NCBI RefSeq assembly: GCF_900111005.1
Contig: NZ_FOFV01000013.1
Coordinates: forward strand, 1 to 64,000
From: Lentzea albida
GTDB taxonomy: Bacteria; Actinomycetota; Actinomycetes; Mycobacteriales; Pseudonocardiaceae
Length of the DNA: 64,000 nt
Direction: 5' to 3'
The notes under the pieces were generated by a model. The model saw nothing but the letters and a program-made list of their open reading frames with translations, did not search any database and had not been told where the DNA came from. The position numbers and the translations under genes are program-made. Below, in pieces: positions 50,785 through 59,323 of the stretch; the stretch's first letter is position 1; each line of letters opens with the position of its first letter.

Positions 50785-51777
50785 GTGTCGAAGAGAGCAG
50801 CGCTGCTCGTCGCAGTCGCACTGGCCCTGACCGCCTGTTCCAGCGCGCCGGACAAGCCGACCGTCGCCCAGGGCGGCGAGGACTTCGGCAAGGCGACCGA
50901 ACTGAGCAACGGCTTCGGCACGACGCAGAAGCCCGGCGAGTTCCCCCGCACGATCAAGCACGCGATGGGCGAGACCAAGCTCGAGAAGAAACCCGAACGG
51001 GTGATCGTGCTCGACACCGGCGAGCTCGACAACGTCGTGGCGCTCGGCATCAAGCCCGTCGGCATCGCCTACACCGACGGCTCCCCCACCATGCCGTCCT
51101 ACATCGGCGAGAAGGGCGGCACGCCGGAGAACGTCGGCACCACCAACAACCTCAACCTCGAGGCGATCACGAAGCTGAACCCGGACCTCATCCTGGGCTC
51201 GCAGCTGCGCGCGGAGGCCCTCTACCCGAAGCTCGCGGCGATCGCCCCGACGGTCTTCTCCGTGCGCCCCGGCTACGTGTGGAAGGAGAACTTCCTCCTC
51301 AACGCCGCCGCGCTCGACCGCCAGGCCGACGCCGCGAAGATGCTCGAGGACTACACGAACAAGGCCACCGAGACCGGCAACGCGATCGAGAAGAAGCTCG
51401 GCGTGCGCCCTGCGGTCACGGCGCTGCGCTTCATGCCCGGCCGCATCCGCCTCTACGCCAAGAAGTCGTTCATCGGCACGATCCTGGTCGACGCGAAGAT
51501 CGGCCAGCCGAGCCCGTCCCAGGTGGACGACCTGGCCGCCGAGGTCAGCGCGGAGCAGATCGGCAAGGCCGACGGCGACTTCATCCTCTACTCCACCTAC
51601 GGCGACCCGGCCAAGACCGCGCAGGCGTCGGTGCTCGGCGGTCCGTTGTGGACCGGCCTGAACGCCGTGAAGGCGGGCAAGGCCAAGCCGGTCCTCGACG
51701 AGACCTACTTCCTCGGCCTCGGCGTGCTCGCGGCGAACGTGGTCCTCGACGACATGAAGACGCAGCTCGGCGCCTGA
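50785..51777 (+). CDS. iron-siderophore ABC transporter substrate-binding lipoprotein
   Basis: A 330-residue binding protein of the FepB/FecB class. MSKRAALLVAVALALTAC is a lipoprotein signal peptide, GTG start at 50785. The mature domain is the type III periplasmic fold (ERVIVLDTGELDNVVALGIKPVGI, NLEAITKLNPDLILGSQLR, connecting helix AKMLEDYTNKATETGNAIEKK). An iron box lies upstream, so the gene should be induced when iron is low. No permease or ATPase is encoded next to it; partners must be elsewhere. A strong hairpin follows. Confidence 0.92.
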   Translation: MSKRAALLVAVALALTACSSAPDKPTVAQGGEDFGKATELSNGFGTTQKPGEFPRTIKHAMGETKLEKKPERVIVLDTGELDNVVALGIKPVGIAYTDGSPTMPSYIGEKGGTPENVGTTNNLNLEAITKLNPDLILGSQLRAEALYPKLAAIAPTVFSVRPGYVWKENFLLNAAALDRQADAAKMLEDYTNKATETGNAIEKKLGVRPAVTALRFMPGRIRLYAKKSFIGTILVDAKIGQPSPSQVDDLAAEVSAEQIGKADGDFILYSTYGDPAKTAQASVLGGPLWTGLNAVKAGKAKPVLDETYFLGLGVLAANVVLDDMKTQLGA

Positions 51778-51788
51778 GAACCCCTGGA

Positions 51789-51821
51789 GCGGATGCTCTT
51801 CAGCGACCGAAGAGCATCCGC
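51789..51821. terminator. bidirectional terminator overlapping the aldehyde dehydrogenase stop
   Basis: GCGGATGCTCTTC (51789-51801) and GAAGAGCATCCGC (51809-51821) are perfect 13-bp arms with loop AGCGACC. The convergent dehydrogenase stop codon (51800-51802) lies inside it. Confidence 0.85.
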
Positions 51822-53305
51822 GCGAGGCGCAGCATCTGCTTGCCCGCCATGGAAGACCTGTCGAACGTCGCCATGTCGATCAGCGACTTGAACTTCAGCT
51901 TCGTCACGGCCTTGGCGTAGGCGAACTCGCGCAGCCCGTCCTCGCCGTGGATGCGCCCGAAGCCGGAGTCGCCGACGCCGCCGAACGGCAGCCCCGGCAC
52001 CGCCGCGTAGGTCAGCACCGAGTTGACCGACACCATCCCGACCCGCAGCTCGGCGGCCAGTTCCTCGCCGCGCGACTTCGAGAACACGGCCGCGCCCAGC
52101 CCGTACTTGGACCGGTTCGCGAGCCGCACGCCCTCGAGCGCGTTCGGCACCCGGTTGATCACCACGGTCGGCCCGAAGGTCTCCTCCGTGACCGCCAGCG
52201 AGTCCTCCGGCACGTCCGTCAGCACCACCGGCTCGACGTACGGCGGCCTGATCGACTCCGGCCCGCCCACCAGCGCCTTGCCGCCGCGGTCCAGCGCGTC
52301 CTGCACGTGCTCGCGGATGATCTCGACCTGCGACGGCATGGTGATCGGCCCGAGGTTCGCGTTCGGCTCACCGCCCGGCTTGAGCTTCTTCGCCCGCTTC
52401 ACCACGATCTCTATGAACGCGTCGGCGACGTCCTCGGCCACGTAGATCCGCTCCACGCCCGCGCACGTCTGGCCGGCGTTCGACACCGCGCCCCAGATCG
52501 CGGCCTCGGCGGCGGCGTTCAGGTCGGCGTCCGAGTCGACGATCAGCGCGTCCTTGCCACCGCACTCGACCAGCACCGGCGTCAGCGAGGTGGCGGCGGC
52601 GGCCATGACCTTCTTGCCCGTGCGGGTGGAGCCGGTGAACGCGATCTTGTCGACGCCCGCCGAGACGAGCGCCGCGCCCGTCTCACCGAAGCCCGTGACC
52701 ACCTGGAACACCGAGTGCTCCGGCACCGCCTCGGTGAACGTCGACGCGAGGAACGTGCCGACACCGGGCGTGAACTCCGAAGGCTTGAACACGACGGCGT
52801 TGCCCGCCGCCAGCGCGTACGAGATCGACCCCATCGGCGTGTGCGCGGGGTAGTTCCACGGCCCGATGACGCCGATGACGCCCAACGGCCGGTACTCGAG
52901 CGACGCGCTGTGGTTGAACATCAACATGCCCGACGACACCCGGCGCCTGCCGAGCACCCGGCTCGCGTTCCGCGAGGCCCAGTGCAGGTGGTCCATCACG
53001 AGCGCGACCTCGACGCGGGAGTCGTCCGCGGGTTTGCCCGTCTCCGAGCTGATCAGCGCGATGAACTCGTCCGTGCGCTGCGAGAGGATCTTGCGCCACG
53101 CGTCGAGCTTCGTCCGGCGGCCCTCGAACCCGAGCCCTGCCCACCACGCCGCGGCCTCGCGCGCGGACGCCACCGCGTCCTCGACCTCGGCGGCGGTGTG
53201 GACCGGGTGGTGCGCGACGACCTCACCCGTGCGCGGGTCCAGTGATGCGAACCGCCGCTGCTCGCCATCAGCCGACAGCGCGCTGTTCGAAGCGGTCTGC
53301 GTCAT
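51800..53305 (-). CDS. aldehyde dehydrogenase (succinate-semialdehyde dehydrogenase-like)
   Basis: Oxidises an aldehyde to the acid with NAD(P). The 501-residue protein has the catalytic Cys in SNAGQTCAGVERIY near 287, the general base Glu in LVECGGKDALI near 253, NAD-site FTGSTRTGKKVM and IGPWNYPAHTPMG. ETFGPTVVINRV and PFGGVGDSGFGRIHG are typical. ATG at 53305 with GGGAGGG site; the frame to 53341 is not needed. The group includes succinate-semialdehyde and coniferyl aldehyde dehydrogenases; substrate is uncertain. It stands alone. Confidence 0.9.
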   Translation of the reverse strand: MTQTASNSALSADGEQRRFASLDPRTGEVVAHHPVHTAAEVEDAVASAREAAAWWAGLGFEGRRTKLDAWRKILSQRTDEFIALISSETGKPADDSRVEVALVMDHLHWASRNASRVLGRRRVSSGMLMFNHSASLEYRPLGVIGVIGPWNYPAHTPMGSISYALAAGNAVVFKPSEFTPGVGTFLASTFTEAVPEHSVFQVVTGFGETGAALVSAGVDKIAFTGSTRTGKKVMAAAATSLTPVLVECGGKDALIVDSDADLNAAAEAAIWGAVSNAGQTCAGVERIYVAEDVADAFIEIVVKRAKKLKPGGEPNANLGPITMPSQVEIIREHVQDALDRGGKALVGGPESIRPPYVEPVVLTDVPEDSLAVTEETFGPTVVINRVPNALEGVRLANRSKYGLGAAVFSKSRGEELAAELRVGMVSVNSVLTYAAVPGLPFGGVGDSGFGRIHGEDGLREFAYAKAVTKLKFKSLIDMATFDRSSMAGKQMLRLARMLFGR

Positions 53306-53381
53306 GGACCCTCCCGGTGTACTCGTCAGTAACCTCGACACTAACGCGTACTCGAAGAACTTTCAGCCCCCGCGGGAGCCG

Positions 53382-54401
53382 TCAGGCTTGGGGCAGAGAG
53401 GGGAGGACCGCCTTGGCGAACGCCTGCGCCGCCTGGCACCGGTCCAGTTCCTTCTCCTTCGAGGCCGCGACGATGAACTCCACGATCTCACCCGCGTTGC
53501 TCTGGTCCTTCGTCCGGACCAGCACCAGTTCGCAGGTCGGGAACGAGCCGTCCTTGAACGCCTGGTAGCCCTTCACCCCGCCGCCGAGATCGGCCTCGAC
53601 GGACTTCGAGTCGAACTTGCCGTCGGCCGGGATGCGCGCCGTCTTGAACTCGATCTGCATCTGCGCGCTCTGCCCCGTCCACGAGCACTGGTGCAGCCCG
53701 AACGGCAACGCACGGGGCGAGGCGCCGAGCACGGGCGCGAGAGTGGCCTTGTCGACGATGGTGCACGGGTCGACCTCGACCGGCGACCCCTTCGGCGGGC
53801 TGTACTTCTGCGGGTTGCCCCGGAGCTTGCGCACCGCGCCCTCGAGCACCGTGCGGCCCGGCTCGCACGCCTCGGTGCCACCGGTGCCGGTGCTCACCTG
53901 GACGCGCACGGCCTGTGCGGGGCTCTCCTGCGTCACGGCCGAGATGAAGCACGACGTGTTGCTGAGCTTCTGCTCACCGCTTTTGAGGCCCGCGATCTGC
54001 TTCGTCGCGTTCTTCACCTCGGTGGACGTCAGCGAGTAGCCGATGTCCAGCGTGATGTTGAGGGTCTTGCCGCCCTTGTCCTTCATGTAGTTGGAGCAGC
54101 GCGTGTAGGAGCTGCTCGTGTACTTCGACGGCGTGCCGACCGCCTGCAGCACGTCCTTGTCGATCAACGCGCACGGGTTGATCAGCCGCAGCCGTTCCGC
54201 GGCGAACGCCGGGTCGACCGGCTTGCCCGCCTGCGCCGACTTCGTGGTCGACGGGTCGGGCGAGTTCGCGTCCGCACCCGCCTGCACGGTGCGGCGCGGC
54301 GAGTTGGTCTTGGCAAGACCCGGCCCGGTGGCGCAGCCGGCCATCAGCAACGCAGCGGCGGCGACCACGGCGGTGGCACGAAAACGAGGCACGACGTGCA
54401 C
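53382..54401 (-). CDS. lipoprotein with duplicated DUF3558-like domains
   Basis: About 339 residues, GTG start at 54401 (or 54392). FRATAVVAAAALLMAGC is a lipobox signal peptide, followed by a Ser/Pro/Thr linker. Two similar domains begin with INPCALIDKDVLQAVG (about 90) and VDPCTIVDKATLAPVLG (about 225), each with a later cysteine (YTRCSNYM and HQCSWTGQ), as in DUF3558 proteins. The family is plentiful in Pseudonocardiaceae and without known role. The doubling may give a larger binding surface. Upstream lies a short divergent reading frame. Confidence 0.72.
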   Translation of the reverse strand: MHVVPRFRATAVVAAAALLMAGCATGPGLAKTNSPRRTVQAGADANSPDPSTTKSAQAGKPVDPAFAAERLRLINPCALIDKDVLQAVGTPSKYTSSSYTRCSNYMKDKGGKTLNITLDIGYSLTSTEVKNATKQIAGLKSGEQKLSNTSCFISAVTQESPAQAVRVQVSTGTGGTEACEPGRTVLEGAVRKLRGNPQKYSPPKGSPVEVDPCTIVDKATLAPVLGASPRALPFGLHQCSWTGQSAQMQIEFKTARIPADGKFDSKSVEADLGGGVKGYQAFKDGSFPTCELVLVRTKDQSNAGEIVEFIVAASKEKELDRCQAAQAFAKAVLPSLPQA

Positions 54402-54533
54402 GGTAGCGACCTTTGCGTGCGTTCGTGGGCGGTACCCCGACCTTGCCCCGTGGCCCATGTCACCCAGAGCTACGGGAACGATTCAGAAGATCAACGCGAT
54501 GTACAAGGTGAAGACCCCGACCAAAGGAGAGAC

Positions 54534-54626
54534 GTGCGAAACCGAATTCGCCGCGCAATCACCTGGCTCGACGCGTGGACGATCGAGGCCTTCAACCCTG
54601 TTTACCCTGGTCGTCCCCAGTCATAG
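54534..54626 (+). CDS. possible 30-residue protein
   Basis: An unrecognised short gene. GTG at 54534 is preceded by AAAGGAGA three bases upstream, one of the best ribosome sites in the window. The sequence is basic and amphipathic at the start (MRNRIRRAITWLDAW), then TIEAFNPVYPGRPQS. It is divergent from the DUF3558-type lipoprotein, and its stop overlaps the convergent small membrane protein gene by 6 bases. The first two thirds use G/C third positions, the last third less. A chance frame cannot be excluded. Confidence 0.4.
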   Translation: MRNRIRRAITWLDAWTIEAFNPVYPGRPQS

Positions 54627-54857
54627 CTCCTTGAGCGGCTGCTTGTCCGTGTCCGCGAACTGAGGCCGCAGCGTCGCCCAGGCGGCGAACACCGCCGCCA
54701 GCACCGCCATGGCGATGCCCGCCCACAGGTTGATGTTGACCCCTTCGGCCTTCTTCAGGTCGTCGTCGGACGTGAACCCGAGCCCGATGACGACCAGTAC
54801 AACGCCGTACAGGCCGAAGAGGAAAGCGATGATCAGTCGCAGGTCGAACAACCTCAT
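54621..54857 (-). CDS. small membrane protein beside the sodium:solute symporter
   Basis: A 78-residue protein with two membrane segments (LRLIIAFLFGLYGVVLVVIGLGF and LWAGIAMAVLAAVFAAWATL) separated by a short acidic/basic loop (TSDDDLKKAEGVN). It starts 11 bases after the symporter stop, same strand. Small two-helix proteins regularly follow SSS transporters in actinomycetes and are likely accessory subunits; this is inference from position. Confidence 0.75.
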   Translation of the reverse strand: MRLFDLRLIIAFLFGLYGVVLVVIGLGFTSDDDLKKAEGVNINLWAGIAMAVLAAVFAAWATLRPQFADTDKQPLKEL

Positions 54858-54868
54858 GGCAGCCTCCC

Positions 54869-56560
54869 TCAGCCGAAGATGAAGTAGAGAACGGTGGTCA
54901 GGGCCAATACGCCGCCACCGAGCAGTGCGGGCGAGCGGTACCAGCCCGCGTCCTCACCGGTGGTGCCGTGCGCCCTGTCCGCCTTGGGCGTGAGGCTGTA
55001 GACCAGCCCACCGAGCTCGCTGTCCGGCTTCGGCCTCGTGACGAGGCTGACCGCGACGCTCACGACGATGTCGACCACGAACGCGAGACCCGCGCCGAGG
55101 AAGCTCGCGCCCTGGCCCGGCAGCTCCAGCAGCTCGATGCCGAACGACGGCTCCGAGATCGCGTAGATGAAGATCGCGGTGAACGTACCCGCGAGCAGAC
55201 CGACCCAGCCGGCGGTCGGCGTCATCCGCTTCCAGAACATGCCGAGGATGAACGTCGCGAACAGCGGCGCGTTGAAGAACGAGAACAGCGCCTGGATGTA
55301 GTCCATGATGTTGGACCCGCCGAGCGCCGCGGCGATGAACGCCGTGCCGATCGCGAGCACGCACGCACCGACCGTGGCGAGACGTCCGACGCGCAGGTAG
55401 TACTCGTCCGGCCGGTCCTTCTTGACGTAGTCCTGCCACAGGTCGTACGTGAAGACGGTGTTGAACGAGCTGACGTTCGCCGCCACACCGGCCATGAAGC
55501 TCGCCAGCAGACCGGTGATCGCGATGCCGAGGATGCCGTTGGGCAGCAGATCGCGCATCAACAACGGCAGCACGTCGTTGTAGGCCACGCCACCGCTCGT
55601 GTCACCGGACTTGAGCTGGGCCATCTCCGGCACGATCAGCGCGGCGATGATGCCGGGGATGATGATGATCGCCGGGATCAACGCCTTCGGGTACGCGCCG
55701 ATGATCGGCGTGCGCTTGGCCGCCGACATCGACTTGGCGCTCATCGCGCGCTGCACCTCGGCGAAGTTCGTCGTCCAGTAACCGAACGACAGCACGAACC
55801 CGAGACCGAACACCAGGCCGACGACGCTCCACACCGGACTGTTGATGCCGGTGAGCTCCGTGGCGGGCCAGGCCGACAGCTGCTCCTGGTCGGTGACCTT
55901 CTCGACGATGCCCTGCCAGCCGCCGACCTTGATCAGGCCGACGATCGTCAGCGGCGCCAGCGCGGCCACGATGACGAAGAACTGCAGCACCTCGTTGTAG
56001 ATGGCGGCGGACAGACCGCCGAGCGTCGTGTACGCGAGCACCACGAGGGCCGCGACGCAGATCGACACCGGCAACGGCCACCCGAGCAGCGCGTCGATGA
56101 TCACCGCGAGCGCGAACAGGTTGATGCCCGCGATCAGGATCTGCGCGACGGCGAAGCTGATGGCGTTGACGAGGTGGGCGGGTTTGCCGAACCGGCGGCG
56201 CATGAACTCGGGAACGCTGCGCACCTTGGAGCCGTAGTAGAACGGCATCATCACCAGACCGAGGAACACCATCGCGGGGATGGCGCCGATCCAGTAGTAG
56301 TGCACGGTCGCCAGTCCGTACTGCGCGCCGTTGGCCGTCATGCCCATCAGTTCGAGCGCGCCGAGGTTCGCGGAGATGAACGCGAGACCGGTGACCCACG
56401 CCGGCAGCGACCGCCCGGACAGCAGGAAGTCGAGGCTGGAGGAGACGGATCGTCGCGCCATCACACCGATGCCGAGAACCACCACGAAGTAGATGATGAG
56501 CAACGCGTAGTCGATCGGTCCCGCGTCGAGCCGCAGGTCCGCCTCGGCCAAGATCGACAC
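54869..56560 (-). CDS. sodium:solute symporter (SSS family)
   Basis: A 563-residue transporter with about 13-14 membrane segments. GTG at 56560 with GGAGGTGG ribosome site. The segment LSGRSLPAWVTGLAFISANLGALELMGM near residue 50-77 and GYWTTNFAEVQRAMSAKSMSAAKRTP near 270 are typical of the SGLT-like branch that carries sugars or related solutes with sodium. LFSFFNAPLFATFILGMFWKR is the late conserved segment. Substrate is not shown by neighbours. Confidence 0.9.
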   Translation of the reverse strand: MSILAEADLRLDAGPIDYALLIIYFVVVLGIGVMARRSVSSSLDFLLSGRSLPAWVTGLAFISANLGALELMGMTANGAQYGLATVHYYWIGAIPAMVFLGLVMMPFYYGSKVRSVPEFMRRRFGKPAHLVNAISFAVAQILIAGINLFALAVIIDALLGWPLPVSICVAALVVLAYTTLGGLSAAIYNEVLQFFVIVAALAPLTIVGLIKVGGWQGIVEKVTDQEQLSAWPATELTGINSPVWSVVGLVFGLGFVLSFGYWTTNFAEVQRAMSAKSMSAAKRTPIIGAYPKALIPAIIIIPGIIAALIVPEMAQLKSGDTSGGVAYNDVLPLLMRDLLPNGILGIAITGLLASFMAGVAANVSSFNTVFTYDLWQDYVKKDRPDEYYLRVGRLATVGACVLAIGTAFIAAALGGSNIMDYIQALFSFFNAPLFATFILGMFWKRMTPTAGWVGLLAGTFTAIFIYAISEPSFGIELLELPGQGASFLGAGLAFVVDIVVSVAVSLVTRPKPDSELGGLVYSLTPKADRAHGTTGEDAGWYRSPALLGGGVLALTTVLYFIFG

Positions 56561-56747
56561 CGTCCACCTCCCAAACTTCGAACAAAGTCGAACAGAAAAG
56601 ACCAGGAGAGGACATTACTCCAGGTGCAGCGGGTCTTACCCCGTGTTGATGATCACCAAACCACGAGGTGACCCGGGTCGCTCACTGAAGCCGGGAGGTG
56701 GGGAAATAAGGGTGCGCTGAAGCACGCTCGGGCCCAACACTGATCAC

Positions 56748-57050
56748 GTGACCGAGCACCGTCCCGCCGCGCGCGAGTTCGTCGACGGCCTGCCCGCGGA
56801 ACGCGCGGGCGTCGAGCTCGCCTGCCCGGACTGCGGCGAAGCCAGCACGTCCGGCGAACCCTGCTCCTGGTGCCGGATCCTGCGGACCTGGCGCGCACTG
56901 CCGCAGTCCGTCCGCGACGAACTCCGCCCAGCGATGGAGGCGAGGCAGACCACCGTCGCGGTGATCGAACAGATCCGTACAGCACTGGGCTGCGGACTCA
57001 AGGAGGCGGTCGAGTTCGTCCACCTCCCCCACTACCGCGACCTCGACTAG
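56748..57050 (+). CDS. small protein with two CxxC pairs and a ribosomal L7/L12-like C-terminal motif
   Basis: A 100-residue protein from GTG 56748. CPDCGEASTSGEPCSWC holds two CxxC pairs in about 17 residues, a probable zinc ribbon. The last part, TVAVIEQIRTALGCGLKEAVEFV, resembles the L7/L12-type helix (I-xIR-xxGxGLKEAxxxV) that recurs in small actinobacterial proteins. It ends in a CTAG shared with the nucS stop. I cannot assign a role. Confidence 0.65.
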   Translation: MTEHRPAAREFVDGLPAERAGVELACPDCGEASTSGEPCSWCRILRTWRALPQSVRDELRPAMEARQTTVAVIEQIRTALGCGLKEAVEFVHLPHYRDLD

Positions 57051-57706
57051 AACAGCCGGAACTCGTCCGGCTCGATCCCGCGCAACGCGTCGTAGTCCAG
57101 CACCACACACCGGATCCCGCGGTCCTCCGCCAGCGTGCGGGCCTGCGGCTTGATTTGCTGCGCCGCGAACACGCCCTGCACCGGCGCCAGCAGCGGGTCG
57201 CGGTTCAGCAGCTCCAGGTACCGGGTCAGCTGCTCGACGCCGTCGATCTCCCCGCGCCGCTTGATCTCCACGGCGACCGAGCCGCCCGCGGAGTCGCGGC
57301 ACATCAGGTCCACCGGGCCGATCGGCGTCGGGAACTCGCGGCGCACCAGGGTCCAGCCGTCGCCCAGGGTGGTGACGTGCTCGGCCAGGAGCTTCTGCAG
57401 GTCGGCCTCGACGCCGTCCTTCTGCAGGCCCGGTTCGGGGCCCAGCTCGTGCTTGGAGTCGTGCAGGACCTCTTCGAGGGTGATGATCAGCTTCTCCCCC
57501 GCCTTGTTCTGCACCGTCCAGATGTCCGGGTCCTCGATCAGCCAGCAGGGCGGGCTCATCCAGTTCAACGGCTTGTACGCGCGGTCGTCGGAGTGGATCG
57601 ACACCGAGCCGTCGGCCTTGATGAGCAGCAAGCGCTGGGCCATCGGCAGATGGGCGGTGAGTCGGCCTACGTAGTCGACCTTGCAGCGAGCGATGACGAG
57701 ACGCAC
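57047..57706 (-). CDS. nucS: endonuclease NucS
   Basis: NucS/EndoMS is the mismatch-specific endonuclease that provides mismatch repair in actinobacteria lacking MutS/MutL. The 219-residue protein has the N-terminal DNA-binding and dimer domain (MRLVIARCKVDYVGRLTAHL) and a C-terminal RecB-like nuclease with GPVDLMCRD and VAVEIKRRGEIDGVEQL, giving the D...ExK active site. The C-terminal tail PDEFRLF is the short clamp-binding segment. Its stop shares CTAG with the convergent gene. Confidence 0.95.
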   Translation of the reverse strand: MRLVIARCKVDYVGRLTAHLPMAQRLLLIKADGSVSIHSDDRAYKPLNWMSPPCWLIEDPDIWTVQNKAGEKLIITLEEVLHDSKHELGPEPGLQKDGVEADLQKLLAEHVTTLGDGWTLVRREFPTPIGPVDLMCRDSAGGSVAVEIKRRGEIDGVEQLTRYLELLNRDPLLAPVQGVFAAQQIKPQARTLAEDRGIRCVVLDYDALRGIEPDEFRLF

Positions 57707-57760
57707 CGCGACAGGCTACGGGGTGCGTCCAGCATCCGGACGTTAGGTACGGTCCGTGGC

Positions 57761-58297
57761 GTGGAAAGCCTCGGCACCCGTCAGGTGTACGCAAACCCGT
57801 GGATGACCGTTCGCGAGGACGAGATCCAGCGCGCGGACGGATCGAGCGGCATCTACGGCGTGGTCGACAAGCCCGACTTCGCGCTGGTCATCCCGCTCGA
57901 CGGCGAACGCGTGCGGCTCGTCGAGCAGTTCCGCTACCCGATCGGCCTGCGCCGCTGGGAGTTCCCGCAGGGCACCGCGCCGGACCGCGCCGACTCGGAC
58001 CCGTTGCAGCTCGCCGCCCGCGAGTTGCGCGAGGAGACCGGGCTGCGGGCCGGGAAGATGATCGAGCTCGGCCTGCTCGACGTGGCGCCGGGCATGTCGT
58101 CGCAACGCGGCCGGGTGTTCCTCGCGACCCAGCTCACGGAGGGCTTCCACGAGCGGGAGCACGAGGAGCAGGACATGCGGTCGCGGTGGTTCCCGCGCGC
58201 CGAGTTCGAGGCGATGATCTCCAAGGGCGAGATCACCGACGCCCAGTCGATCGCCGCGTACACGCTCCTGCTGCTGCACGAGCACTCCCAGCCCTAA
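57761..58297 (+). CDS. Nudix hydrolase (ADP-ribose pyrophosphatase-like)
   Basis: A 178-residue pyrophosphohydrolase starting at GTG 57761. The Nudix box spans about 66-91 with LAARELREETGL as its core and glycine at the start (FPQGTAP). Early QVYANPWMTVREDEI and VRLVEQFRYPIGLRRWEFPQG are typical of ADP-ribose pyrophosphatases. It is probably cytoplasmic housekeeping. It overlaps the convergent GlxA gene by 4 bases (CTAA). Confidence 0.88.
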   Translation: MESLGTRQVYANPWMTVREDEIQRADGSSGIYGVVDKPDFALVIPLDGERVRLVEQFRYPIGLRRWEFPQGTAPDRADSDPLQLAARELREETGLRAGKMIELGLLDVAPGMSSQRGRVFLATQLTEGFHEREHEEQDMRSRWFPRAEFEAMISKGEITDAQSIAAYTLLLLHEHSQP

Positions 58298-59220
58298 CTC
58301 CGCTGGAAAGCCGCGCGGTAGCTCTGCGGTGAGGTGCCGGCGATCCGCTTGAACCTGTCGCGGAACGCCGTGGCCGAGCCGAATCCCACCCTGCTCGCGA
58401 TCAGCTCGACCGGGTCCTTCGTCGTCTCCAGCAGGTGCTGCGCCTGGCGGACCCGTGCCCGGTGCAGCCACTGCAACGGCGTCGTGCCGGTCTGCTCGCG
58501 GAACCTGCGGTTCAGCGTGCGCGTGCTCATCCCCGCCTGCCGCGCCAGGTCTTCCAACGCCAGGTCGCGTGCCGCGTTGCTCTCCATCCACAGCAGCAGC
58601 GGTTCGAGCTCCGCGCCCTGGGGCGCCACGGGTGGCGTCACGATGAACTGCGCCTGCCCGCCCTCCCGTTCCAGCGGCATCACGGCGAACCGCGCCGCGT
58701 CGGCCGCCACCGCCGAGCCGTGGTCGCGCCGGATCATGTGCAGGCACAGGTCCAGCCCCGCCGCGGCACCGGCGGACGTGAGGAACTGGCCGTTGTCGAC
58801 GTAGAGCACGTCCGGATCGACCTCCAGCGCGGGGAACCGCGCGGCCAGCTCCTCGGCGCCGAGCCAGTGCGTGGTCACGCGGAGCCCGTCCAGCAACCCG
58901 GTCTCCGCGAACACGAACGCGCCCGTGCAGATCGACGCGATCCGGGCGCCCCGTGCCGCGGCCTTCCTCAGCGCCTCGACCAGCGGCCGCGGCACGACCA
59001 TCGCAGGGTCGTGGCCCGGCAGCACGATCGTGTCCACTTCGGACAGCAACTCCAGGCCGTGCGGCACCTTGATCTCGAAGCAGCCCGCGTCGACCGTCCT
59101 CTTCGGACCGCAGACGCGCACCCGGTACCGCCCGACCCAGTTGAACGCGTCGACCCCCGTCGCGAAGTCGAACGGGACCACGCTGTCCATCGCCACCACC
59201 GCCACCTCGTGCACGTCCAC
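58294..59220 (-). CDS. GlxA family transcriptional regulator (DJ-1/PfpI plus AraC HTH)
   Basis: About 308 residues with GTG at 59220 (VDVHEVAVVAMDSVVPFDF); ATG at 59256 is possible but lies in the operator-like region. Residues 5-170 are a DJ-1/PfpI-like domain with the nucleophile-elbow cysteine in ASICTGAFVFAETGLL. The C-terminal 100 residues are an AraC double HTH (LEDLARQAGMSTRTLNRRFREQ, DPVELIASRVGFGSATAFRDRF). Such regulators activate neighbouring genes; the divergent DJ-1 gene is the likely target. Confidence 0.9.
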   Translation of the reverse strand: MDVHEVAVVAMDSVVPFDFATGVDAFNWVGRYRVRVCGPKRTVDAGCFEIKVPHGLELLSEVDTIVLPGHDPAMVVPRPLVEALRKAAARGARIASICTGAFVFAETGLLDGLRVTTHWLGAEELAARFPALEVDPDVLYVDNGQFLTSAGAAAGLDLCLHMIRRDHGSAVAADAARFAVMPLEREGGQAQFIVTPPVAPQGAELEPLLLWMESNAARDLALEDLARQAGMSTRTLNRRFREQTGTTPLQWLHRARVRQAQHLLETTKDPVELIASRVGFGSATAFRDRFKRIAGTSPQSYRAAFQRS

Positions 59221-59232
59221 CACCGTAGCTGG

Positions 59233-59271
59233 CGAGAATCCGTTGGAACATGGCATTCCAGCCAGTTCTCG
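59233..59271. promoter_or_regulatory. nested inverted repeats between glxA-like and DJ-1 genes
   Basis: CGAGAA (59233-59238) pairs with TTCTCG (59266-59271), and TGGAA (59244-59248) with TTCCA (59256-59260). The 39-base site is 13 bases upstream of the regulator start and 53 before the DJ-1 gene, fitting an AraC-type operator controlling both. Confidence 0.45.
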
Positions 59272-59323
59272 ACGGGATCCGGCCCTCCTACGGTTTTGAT
59301 CACCGACGCGAGGAGTGGGCGCA

